Origin: Neptunomonas japonica JAMM 1380
GTDB lineage: Bacteria > Pseudomonadota > Gammaproteobacteria > Pseudomonadales > Balneatricaceae
Assembly: GCF_016592555.1 (NCBI RefSeq)
Contig: NZ_AP014546.1
Location: 1,550,001-1,614,000 of the forward strand
Direction of reading: 5' to 3'
Length of the DNA: 64,000 nt
Shown here: positions 56,089 to 64,000 of the stretch, piece by piece
How positions within the stretch are numbered: position 1 is the stretch's first letter
How the letters are laid out: every line of letters starts with the position of its first letter
Position numbers and translations under genes: made by a program
Notes under the pieces: generated by a model
Told to the model about the DNA's origin: nothing
Database searches by the model: none
The model's input: the letters and a program-made list of their open reading frames with translations, nothing else

Positions 56089-58661
56089 TGATTTACACCT
56101 GTTGTGAAGAGAAACGCCGTGCTGCCGTTGAAGCTCATGCAACACTCAATGGTATTGATTGGCTGGAGGTTTTGGATCTTGATGCCCCGGTCGGCAGCCC
56201 GCGCCAGCAGACGTTAATGCTACGGCTGTTAAAACCTGTTCCTTCTGGGTTAAGCGTTGACAATATCCGCATTGAGGGTGGAGAACGTATTCGCCATATT
56301 ACGGTGGAGTGGATCGCTATTGCGAGTGAATCGCCTGCAATGCCGGATATTTCACTGGTTGAGCAGGCATTCTTTACAGCGCTTCCTGACGCTGATCAGC
56401 TGCTCTTAATACGCACAGGAAGCAGCGGTGATTTTTCGGGTTATCAACTGACTTTGATTAAAAGCAGTGTTAGCGATGAGCCGTTAAACGGTTTTGATCC
56501 GCGCTTATCGACGATCAATTTCACATTTAAAGTTGAGTGCCCTAGCGATTTTGATTGTGCAGACAAAAGTGATTGTTCTGAGAACCTAACTAATGCACCT
56601 GATATTAACTATTTAGCGCGTGATTTTTCTAGCATACGCCGTCTTGTCATTGACCGGCTGAGCCGCCAGATGCAGGGGTGGCGTGATCGCAGCCCGGCAG
56701 ATATGGCAAGCACGATGGCAGAACTCATCGCCTATGTGGGGGATTTCCAACATTATCATCTGGATGCTATCAGCACCGAAGCATACCTGCACACAGCACG
56801 TCGGCGTACGAGCATCAGAAGACATGCACTGCTGGTGGATTATCATATGCATGAGGGGTGTAATGCTCGAACATGGTTACATTTGCATGTTGATGAGGGG
56901 GCAGCTTTTGCGTTGCCCGCAGATATCCGCTTCTATACACATGTGCCTAGTGTGCCGGTCCGGATGTTGTCGGGTTCCCCTGAGGAACGTCTGGCATTAC
57001 AGGCTGGCCCATTAGTGTTTGAACCTATGCATTCTTTGACGCTTAGGCCAGAACATAATGAGTTTGAGTTCTATACGTGGGGAGATGCTAGTTGTTGTTT
57101 GCCGGTAGGTGCAGTGCAAGCAACACTTCGAGGCCATTGGCCTGATTTAGAAGTGGGAAGTGTGCTGATCTTTCGGGAAATGATGGGGGCACAAAGTGGT
57201 GTGGTTGAGGATGCCAATCCACAGAATCGTCACGCAGTGCGGCTACGCTATGTTAACGTTTTTGAGGGGGGAGTTCCCCTTACTGACCCTTTAGACGGTA
57301 CGCCTATTACTGAAATACATTGGTATAACGGTGATGCGATGCCATTTCCACTGTGCTTATCTGCACAAAGCGATGAGGCGCATGGTGAAGTATTACTTGA
57401 TAATGTTAGTTTGGCGTTTGGTAACAATGTTTTAGTAGATCATGGCGTTAGTATAACGGATAGCCCTACTGAGCCAGTACCAGCCTCTCGCTTACATTAC
57501 CCCTCTAAAAAACAGGGTGGCTGTAATGATCAAAAACCACAACCTCTCCCCGTACGTTTTCAACCGTATTTAGCTAGAGCTCCAGTGACTTACCAGGGTC
57601 ATAGTTTAAAAACCTATTCTGAACTCGGTGTAGGGCATAGTGAGTGGGTGCTGTTTGATTCACAGGCTAGTGCGCATTCTGTATTTGAATGGCGCACGCA
57701 GGATGCATTACCGGTTGCCACACTGACAGATACAACGTCTAGCTGGCATGCGCGACGAGACTTGCTATCAAGCCGTGCAATCGATAACCATTTTGTCTTG
57801 GAAAGTGAAGATGATGGCACAGCTCACATACGTTTTGGTGATGATGTACATGGCCGGCGTCCGGATAGCGGAACCGTCTTCACAGCACATTATCGGATAG
57901 GTAATGGGCCGCAGGGTAATGTGGGGGCGGGCAGTATTGTGCATCTGGTCAGCAGTGAGGGCCGTATCAACAGTGTGACAAACTTCTTACCCGCACGTGG
58001 CGGTCGGGCCCCTGAAAGTCGTCATGAGGTTAAGCGTCATGCTCCCTATGCATTTCGTACACAGGAAAGGGCAGTTACTCCCGCAGACTATTCAGAGGTT
58101 GTCGAACGGCTTGAGGGTGTTCAAAGAGCTAGCAGCAGGCTGCGTTGGACGGGTAGTTGGCATACGGTGTTCGCAACGGTTGATAGAAACAAAGGATTGT
58201 CTGTTAAAGAGGGTAGTTTCGATGCCACAGTCGTTGAGCATTTAGATAGATATCGTATGGCTGTCCACGATGTACACGTTAATGACCCTGTGCATGTGTC
58301 ACTTGAAATCGACATCTTGGTGTGTGTGAACCTTGATTATTTTCGCAGTAATGTTCGCCAGGTGCTGTTAGATGTGCTGAGTAGCTCAGTACGCAGCGAC
58401 GGTACATTAGGTTTGTTTCATCCCGATAATTTCAGTTTTGGCCAAACTGTTTATCTCAGTACGATATATGCGGCAGCCCGCAGTGTTGCTGGTGTGGACT
58501 CTGTGCAAGTAACGCGATTTCAGCGCCAAAGTCAGCAAGACCTTAAACCACTAGCCGATGGTTATATGGATTTGGGGCAGTTGGAAATAGCGCGTCTGGA
58601 TAATAATCCTAACTTCCCTGAGCACGGAGTGCTGCGACTAGCGTTGCACGGAGGAAAATGA
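56088..58661 (+). CDS. Baseplate wedge protein (Pvc11/gp6-like)
   Basis: An 857-aa protein annotated in such loci as putative baseplate assembly protein. The N-terminus has Cys-rich YTCCEEKRRAAVE and a CPSDFDCADKSDCSEN segment (about 146-160). The J-like core includes INYLARDFSSIRRLVIDRLS (about 170-190), FGDDVHGRRPDSGTVFTAHYRIGNG (about 582-606), and TPADYSEVVERLEGVQRA (about 662-680). It forms wedge arms around the hub. Overlaps the next gene by 4 bp. Confidence 0.88.
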   Translation: MIYTCCEEKRRAAVEAHATLNGIDWLEVLDLDAPVGSPRQQTLMLRLLKPVPSGLSVDNIRIEGGERIRHITVEWIAIASESPAMPDISLVEQAFFTALPDADQLLLIRTGSSGDFSGYQLTLIKSSVSDEPLNGFDPRLSTINFTFKVECPSDFDCADKSDCSENLTNAPDINYLARDFSSIRRLVIDRLSRQMQGWRDRSPADMASTMAELIAYVGDFQHYHLDAISTEAYLHTARRRTSIRRHALLVDYHMHEGCNARTWLHLHVDEGAAFALPADIRFYTHVPSVPVRMLSGSPEERLALQAGPLVFEPMHSLTLRPEHNEFEFYTWGDASCCLPVGAVQATLRGHWPDLEVGSVLIFREMMGAQSGVVEDANPQNRHAVRLRYVNVFEGGVPLTDPLDGTPITEIHWYNGDAMPFPLCLSAQSDEAHGEVLLDNVSLAFGNNVLVDHGVSITDSPTEPVPASRLHYPSKKQGGCNDQKPQPLPVRFQPYLARAPVTYQGHSLKTYSELGVGHSEWVLFDSQASAHSVFEWRTQDALPVATLTDTTSSWHARRDLLSSRAIDNHFVLESEDDGTAHIRFGDDVHGRRPDSGTVFTAHYRIGNGPQGNVGAGSIVHLVSSEGRINSVTNFLPARGGRAPESRHEVKRHAPYAFRTQERAVTPADYSEVVERLEGVQRASSRLRWTGSWHTVFATVDRNKGLSVKEGSFDATVVEHLDRYRMAVHDVHVNDPVHVSLEIDILVCVNLDYFRSNVRQVLLDVLSSSVRSDGTLGLFHPDNFSFGQTVYLSTIYAAARSVAGVDSVQVTRFQRQSQQDLKPLADGYMDLGQLEIARLDNNPNFPEHGVLRLALHGGK

Positions 58662-61600
58662 TGAGCGGACATAACAGTAATAAGTCTGATTGTGGTTGCT
58701 GCAGTGGTGTGAATGCAATAACGCCGCGCCGATTACATAATCCACCGGGGCTGCTGCAATTCACTTACCGGGTCGGCAGGCACAAGGACTTTTATGAGTC
58801 TATACAAGCCCGTTTATCAAGTGAAAAATATCCTGCATTGGCTGCGCTTACTACACGTGAGAGTAGTGATTTCACTATTGCTATCGCCGATGGGTTGGCG
58901 TGCTCATTGGACGTGTTGAGTTTTTATACTGAGCGTTTTGCACATGAACATTATTTAAGAACAGCAACCGAGCGTTTATCGGTAGGTGAGATGGCGCGAC
59001 TTATTGGTTACCAATTGGCCCCTGGGGTTGCTGCTAGTACACATTTAGCATTTACGCTTCAAAGCGTGCCGGGTTTAGTCGCACCTGCGATTGACATTCC
59101 AATTGGCACTCGCGTGCAAAGCGTACCAGGGCAAGATGAACAAGCACAAACATTTGAGACCGTTTCGTTAGCCAGGGCCCGTGCTGAATGGAATGCAATA
59201 AATGTCCAACAGAATGAATTTAAAACACCTGTATTTGGCGATACTCAGCTGTGGTTAGAGGGAATTGATACAGGACTGATAGTGGGGGACTTAATTCTCA
59301 TAGTGGGCGCTGAGCAGGAGCGAGATCCGCAGGGAGAGCGTTGGGATGTAAGAGTAATAACCGCGCTAGAGATCGACACAGCGCGTAGTTTGACAAGAGT
59401 GAGTTGGCAGCTAGGGCTTGGCCATTCGCGGCCTTTTGTATTACCCGCCCATGAAAGTGTTCAGATTTATACTTTTCGAACACGTGATGCGGCATTTGGT
59501 CATATTGCTCCAGACTGGCGAAGCTTGTCAGATGATAGTAAGGCTGACTACATTGGGCTGTTAGGTGCTGATGAGCTTAAGCGGCCAGAAGATACACAAG
59601 AGTGGCCAGACTTTAGCGTGCGCGCTCCTGTTTTTCCTGAGCGGCGTAGTGGCAGCGCTGAGTTATCTGAAACACTCATCGCAGCCACCGTCGATGACAT
59701 TGTTCTCGCTGCTAATAGCGCCGCCCATGGTGCCGCCGCGATGGCTATGCATCGAGCCGCGACTGCAGGTACGGGTGTGGTGATGGCGGGTGGGAAAATT
59801 GCTGAGGGAGCCATGAGCATGGCACGTGAAAGTGCTGAAGGGCTCTCTGAGGTGGCGAATTTAGCCGTGAATGAGGTTACTCAACGTGCACGTACATTGA
59901 TTCTTGCTCAGGGCCAGTCCTTACAAGCGCTACAAATCAATGGCAACGACTTGATAAAGGTATTCGCTCGGGATTTTTATCAGCAAGGTATTGCCGACAG
60001 CCTTGTGGGCTTACCTAATAAAGTTCATGAGCTTGCTGAGCAAGGTTTGATTCATCGCCTTGATATTGCAAAAGCCGTTTTAGATGATTTGATCAATACG
60101 TTGAGCAATGGGCAGGGGAGCTTTCCAGTAGCAGTACTGCCAGGCTTGGAGCAGGTATGGAAGGACGCTGTTGATGAGGCTGTTCAGGCTATAACTGATG
60201 TGAAGTCTGATTTAGACGGTAGTAATAATTGGTTCGAAAGCGCCGTCAATGCTTTAGATAATTTGGATGAAGGGTTGGCAGGAGCTACAGCAGCATTGCA
60301 GCAAGTGTCTTCTGAAGTTGGCAATATACCCTCAAGTGTAAATTTGAGCTCTACTGCATCTATTATGGGAGAAGTGGTTGACCAGATAAGAAGCTCAATA
60401 GGTGAGGAACTCACAAATGCAGATTTTTCGGACTTAGTTAACCTTTCTGGGATATTTACAGACGTGAGACTATGGACGGAAGGGTTGTTTGCTGCCGGGT
60501 CTGATATTGCCCAATTGATTAAAAAATTACAGGATGAAATCGCTAATTCTGCTGGCGTTATGTTTTCCAAATTAGGGCAAGATGTTGCCAAAATGGCACG
60601 CGAAGCACAGTCAGGTATCACTGATACAGCTGCGTTGCTTAATCCCGCGCAGGCATTAGTAGCATTAGGTGATGCTGCTTTAGAGATGAAAGAACTTACT
60701 CATTCTGCGGGAGTGGCTGCATTGGGTGCAGCGGCGGCCGCTGATGTTGCTGCGCTTGTCAGTACAGCCGTGACCATTGCGCGTAATTTGCCTGCTCCTT
60801 TCCCGCCTGCAACCCCTGAAAGTATTGCTGAAGTTGCACGCCATTTTGCAGCGGTTGGGGTTATGCGTGCAGGCGGCCCCCCCATCAGTGAATCTACTTC
60901 AGGCACTATGATGGCTCAAATAGAGTCGATTATGCCGACATCCTTGCAGGTGCCGCTTGAGTTGGTTGAGCAGCTGTTACCGATGGTTGAAGATGCTGAG
61001 GCGCTACTGAATGCGCCTCGACATGCTGCTGAGACTGCTTATCAAAGTATTGTTGTTGATGTAGATCGGGCTCTCGTAGGTAAAATTGTGGTCGCTTCTG
61101 GTCGGCGGGCCCCATTAGTTCGTACCCCTGATGAGATTGATCTGAGCCGTGTGCATGATTCGGTGGTCGCCGGTGGTTGGGCATTGTTGTCGGTGCCTAA
61201 CTCCATTGAGCTGTATAAAATCAATAGCGCGGTGGCAGCGAGCCGCGCTGAATATTTAATGTCAGGGCAAACTACTCGGCTAGGGTTAAAAGGCGAGCTA
61301 CCTGAGGGACGTTTACCCAGCGAATTTGAACATGCGGTTCGTAGTTTGAGCGTGCATGTAGATAGTGAAGAGCTACCGCTTGCACATGTTCCACTTGATT
61401 TCCCGGTTTATGGTGAGGCTATTGCCTTGGCCGGGCATGTCGAAGAGTTAACACCTGAACAACCACTCGCAATAAGTGGTAAACGTCAGCGGATTATAAT
61501 GCAAAGAGGTATTGCGAACCTTGTACTGTACTGTGAGGACGGCACAGACCGGCCGTTAGTAGAAGGTGACAGCCTGATGCTAATGGCAGCGCCACTGCGT

Positions 61601-62962
61601 TTGAGCAGCGGTACCCCCAGTTATTTATCCCCCAGAAGTTTTGCACGGCTAATAGGCAGAAGAGGTATTAGATTTCAGCTGACGTTGAAAGACCGAGATG
61701 CATGTATCGGACAGGTGGAACTCAGTAGTGCAGATTTCATGTTGGATGCTGAGCGTGAAGACGACCCTGTTATCTCTGAAGTCGTCTTTTTAGTGGGCAA
61801 CGATGATGCAGTGACTCATGATCGTGATCGTAGCTATTTAAAATTAACAAGTGCGACACAGCATGTTTACGCAAGAAATAGCACACGGATCAATGCCAAC
61901 GTTGCTCCAGCCACTCATGGTGAGTCGGTTGAAGCTATCTTGGGCAGTGGTGATGGTGGCCGGGCTGATCAAAGCTTCGAGCTGAATCAGAAACCGCTGA
62001 CCTATACCAGTGCCAACACGCCTAGCGGGCGCAGTTCAACATTAGAGCTGCGGGTAAATGATGTTCTGTGGTCAGAAGTGCCTATGTTACACGGCACTTC
62101 CCCAGATGCTCGCGTCTATGAGACGCTTCACAGTGATGATGCAGTTACAAAGATAAGCTTTGGTGATGGCAGTGAAGGCGCGCGTTTACCCAGTGGCGAG
62201 AGTAATGTTCGGGCTAGCTATCGTAAAGGTATTGGTACGGCGGGTAATGTTGATACAGCCCAACTTACTACCTTATTGTCACGTCCGCTTGGTGTAAGTG
62301 AAGTGGTTAACCCTGAAGCGGCTACCGGTGGCGAGAATGCTGAGTCATTAGTCCGAGCCAGAAGCAATGCCCCACTAACGGTACTTACACTTGAACGTGT
62401 TGTTTCAGAAGATGATTACGCCAATTTTTCTCGTGCTTTTGCTGGTATTGATAAGGCGCATGCTTTGTGGATTCCGGTGGGCCCGGCTCGGGGTATGTTT
62501 CTAACTATTGCAGGTATTGATGGCGCAGCTGTCCCAGAAAACAGTGATACATTTCGTAACTTACGTGATGCATTGGTTACGTACGGAGACCCTTTGGTAC
62601 CGTTACGTATCGCTAACTATGTGCAGGTACGTTTTCGTTGCCGTTTGTCAATCAAAGTAGAGGCAGGGCATGAAGTAGAAAGGGTGCTTGATAGCGTTGA
62701 TGCTGCTTTGCGTACCCATTTTGGTTTTGCTCAACGCACCCTTGGGCAAACAGTATCCGCTGATGAAGTAATCGCGGTTGCACAGGCTGTAATTGGAGTG
62801 GAAGGTGTGCACCTGACTCGCTTGAACCGCCTTTCAGCGGCTACATCTTCTGTTGAACCGCGTTTGTTTGCAACCTTGCCGGTCGCCTCCCTTATTGAGC
62901 AGCCTTCGCCTGGTGAAATGCTAACGATATCGGATGATATAGAGCTGGAGGTGCTGCCATGA
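58658..62962 (+). CDS. Large baseplate wedge protein with helical insertion
   Basis: A 1434-aa protein. The N-terminus (about 1-290) resembles the Pvc12-type wedge: LLQFTYRVGRHKDFYESI, SCSLDVLSFYTERFAHEHYLRTATERLSV and AWELLAP-like repeats. An insertion at about 340-800 is Ala-rich and almost all helical (AANSAAHGAAAMAMHRAATA, ALDNLDEGLAGATAALQQV). The J-like fold returns at about 1155-1430 (KISFGDGSEGARLPSG, VSEDDYANFSRAFAGIDKAH). About twice the usual length because of the insertion, which may be a surface or scaffold domain. Overlaps the next gene (ATGA). Confidence 0.85.
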   Translation: MMSGHNSNKSDCGCCSGVNAITPRRLHNPPGLLQFTYRVGRHKDFYESIQARLSSEKYPALAALTTRESSDFTIAIADGLACSLDVLSFYTERFAHEHYLRTATERLSVGEMARLIGYQLAPGVAASTHLAFTLQSVPGLVAPAIDIPIGTRVQSVPGQDEQAQTFETVSLARARAEWNAINVQQNEFKTPVFGDTQLWLEGIDTGLIVGDLILIVGAEQERDPQGERWDVRVITALEIDTARSLTRVSWQLGLGHSRPFVLPAHESVQIYTFRTRDAAFGHIAPDWRSLSDDSKADYIGLLGADELKRPEDTQEWPDFSVRAPVFPERRSGSAELSETLIAATVDDIVLAANSAAHGAAAMAMHRAATAGTGVVMAGGKIAEGAMSMARESAEGLSEVANLAVNEVTQRARTLILAQGQSLQALQINGNDLIKVFARDFYQQGIADSLVGLPNKVHELAEQGLIHRLDIAKAVLDDLINTLSNGQGSFPVAVLPGLEQVWKDAVDEAVQAITDVKSDLDGSNNWFESAVNALDNLDEGLAGATAALQQVSSEVGNIPSSVNLSSTASIMGEVVDQIRSSIGEELTNADFSDLVNLSGIFTDVRLWTEGLFAAGSDIAQLIKKLQDEIANSAGVMFSKLGQDVAKMAREAQSGITDTAALLNPAQALVALGDAALEMKELTHSAGVAALGAAAAADVAALVSTAVTIARNLPAPFPPATPESIAEVARHFAAVGVMRAGGPPISESTSGTMMAQIESIMPTSLQVPLELVEQLLPMVEDAEALLNAPRHAAETAYQSIVVDVDRALVGKIVVASGRRAPLVRTPDEIDLSRVHDSVVAGGWALLSVPNSIELYKINSAVAASRAEYLMSGQTTRLGLKGELPEGRLPSEFEHAVRSLSVHVDSEELPLAHVPLDFPVYGEAIALAGHVEELTPEQPLAISGKRQRIIMQRGIANLVLYCEDGTDRPLVEGDSLMLMAAPLRLSSGTPSYLSPRSFARLIGRRGIRFQLTLKDRDACIGQVELSSADFMLDAEREDDPVISEVVFLVGNDDAVTHDRDRSYLKLTSATQHVYARNSTRINANVAPATHGESVEAILGSGDGGRADQSFELNQKPLTYTSANTPSGRSSTLELRVNDVLWSEVPMLHGTSPDARVYETLHSDDAVTKISFGDGSEGARLPSGESNVRASYRKGIGTAGNVDTAQLTTLLSRPLGVSEVVNPEAATGGENAESLVRARSNAPLTVLTLERVVSEDDYANFSRAFAGIDKAHALWIPVGPARGMFLTIAGIDGAAVPENSDTFRNLRDALVTYGDPLVPLRIANYVQVRFRCRLSIKVEAGHEVERVLDSVDAALRTHFGFAQRTLGQTVSADEVIAVAQAVIGVEGVHLTRLNRLSAATSSVEPRLFATLPVASLIEQPSPGEMLTISDDIELEVLP

Positions 62963-64000
62963 GTTTTGATGCACAAAAACTATTTGAATTGTTGCCGGCT
63001 ATTCACCGTATCCGTGATGCCGAACTGGCTAAGTCTCTTGGTCTTGAACGTGGCCCATTAGAAGAGTTAGTTGCTGTATTGGCCGAGCAAATTGATGTGG
63101 CAGAGGAGAGCCTAGACCAGCTTTACGATGACCTCTTTGTTGAGACGTGTGCTGACTGGATAGTGCCTTACATAGGAGACCTCATTGGATACCATAGTTT
63201 ACATAACGTAGTCGCTAAGGTAGCAAGCCCACGAGCAGAAGTGGCACATACGATTGCATTACGACGGCGTAAAGGTACAGCGCTGGTACTTGAACAATTA
63301 GCACGGGATGTAACGGCGTGGGATGCGCGCGTGGTTGAATATTTTCAGCGTATTAATACCACGCAATATATGAATCATATAAGGCCGCATAATTTACAAT
63401 CACCCGATCTTCGTAAAAGTGAAGCGCTTGAGTGGATTGGAACAGGATTTGAAACGGCTAACCGGACTATTAATGTTCGTCGTGTAGAGTCTCTTGGGCG
63501 CCATAATATACCGAATATTGGGTTGCATCTGTGGCGTATAAAAGCCTATCCACGTTCTCAAACGCCTGCTTATCGTGCTGGCCCGCATCGATACTTCATA
63601 AACCCGCTTGGTTATGACGCACCTCTATACAATCACCCGCAAGCAGAAGATGACATTAGTCATTTAGCTGAACCAGATAATGTTCCCCTGCCGTTATCTC
63701 GGCGGCGTATGCACCGGTATTTGGAACGCTATGTTGCCCAGCGCCCCAGTGTTGGCGAGCCGCTGGATAATCCAACGCCCAGTGTTGTGCTCAGAGTTGA
63801 TGGTGTGATGATTGAACGAGATAAAATTCGAGTCTGTAACTTAAGCGACGAGGGTGCTACGTGGGCAAATATGCCACCATCCTCAGGAAATTATGCCATC
63901 GATCCTGCACTTGGCCGCGTAGCATTACCGGCGGATGTGAATGATCCTACCGATGTGCGTTTGACGTGGTATGAAGGTTTCAGCACGGATGTGGGCGGTG
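62959..64000 (+). CDS. eCIS tail protein (gpI/Pvc13-like), cut by right edge
   Basis: The frame begins at ATG 62959 (ATGA overlap) and stays open for 347 codons to the window end, so the C-terminus is missing. FELLPAIHRIRDAELAKSLG and LEELVAVLAEQIDVAEESLDQLYDDLFVETCADWIVPYIGDLIGY are typical of the tail-protein-I family, followed by TIALRRRKGTALVLEQLARDVTAW. It connects the wedge to fibres. Probably one of the last structural genes of the locus; fibre and further cargo genes may lie beyond. Confidence 0.88.
   Translation, partial: MSFDAQKLFELLPAIHRIRDAELAKSLGLERGPLEELVAVLAEQIDVAEESLDQLYDDLFVETCADWIVPYIGDLIGYHSLHNVVAKVASPRAEVAHTIALRRRKGTALVLEQLARDVTAWDARVVEYFQRINTTQYMNHIRPHNLQSPDLRKSEALEWIGTGFETANRTINVRRVESLGRHNIPNIGLHLWRIKAYPRSQTPAYRAGPHRYFINPLGYDAPLYNHPQAEDDISHLAEPDNVPLPLSRRRMHRYLERYVAQRPSVGEPLDNPTPSVVLRVDGVMIERDKIRVCNLSDEGATWANMPPSSGNYAIDPALGRVALPADVNDPTDVRLTWYEGFSTDVGG

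Noticed and set aside
36786..64000. Reading the right-hand block as a type VI secretion system or a contractile prophage
   Set aside because: No TssJ/L/M, ClpV, capsid or terminase genes are present. The Pvc15-like ATPase, DUF4255 cap and DUF4157 cargo fit eCIS instead.
1..64000. CRISPR arrays
   Set aside because: No regularly spaced repeats of CRISPR type were seen; the repeats found are iterons, attC-like sites and short dyads.

Overview
The window looks like chromosomal DNA of a gammaproteobacterium, probably a marine or aquatic one. Both the phage genes and the host-side genes fit this, but I cannot name the genus. It has four blocks: an almost complete siphovirus-type prophage (1 to about 30,240), a short integron-type gene-cassette array (about 30,700-34,300), a low-density region with small or decayed genes (34,300-36,780), and an extracellular contractile injection system (eCIS) locus that runs off the right edge (36,786-64,000).

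Prophage. At the left edge a minus-strand hicA-hicB pair overlaps a gene that reads as a truncated SecB-like chaperone. This suggests a toxin-antitoxin-chaperone module. A CI-like S24 repressor (minus) and a Cro-like protein (plus) face each other across a palindromic operator region. The early operon follows: Rha antirepressor, a replication protein whose linker codes for six iteron-like 12-mers, several small zinc proteins, an HNH protein, a VRR-NUC nuclease and a likely Q-type antiterminator. A late leader with two terminators precedes the lysis genes (XhlA-like, M15 endolysin, holin-like protein, nested Rz/Rz1 spanins). An HK97-type head and lambda-like tail cluster comes next: HNH, TerS, TerL, portal, protease, capsid, connectors, tube, a frameshifted G/GT chaperone, tape measure, a tail-spike insertion with its own terminator, NlpC/P60, and an I-J fusion. 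The right end is a 3' half of tRNA-Cys (GCA), read as an attachment site. The integrase and the intact tRNA should lie left of position 1.

Cassette array. Four attC-like sites separate five or six small AT-rich genes: an unknown 316-aa protein, a membrane protein, a DUF2846-like lipoprotein, a membrane/coiled-coil protein, a DUF4262 protein and a small partner. No integron integrase is in the window. A 56-bp imperfect direct repeat flanks the array.

eCIS. An alpha/beta hydrolase and a sigma-54-type activator lie upstream of a long, tightly packed plus-strand operon. In order it encodes a small protein, one sheath, one tube, a baseplate or chaperone protein with two CxxC pairs, a disordered protein, a DUF4255 cap protein, an AAA+ ATPase, a small protein and two DUF4157 effector candidates. 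These are followed by a subtilase with two P domains, tube-adaptor, LysM, spike hub, gpV, PAAR-like and gp25 proteins, two large baseplate-wedge proteins, and a truncated tail protein. Both DUF4157 proteins share a Cys-rich leader. The second ends in a domain with a His-Gly/Gly-Cys arrangement like caspase-fold (CHAT/DUF4347-type) proteins. The two cargo candidates and the duplicated-P-domain protease are the most novel-looking part of the window.
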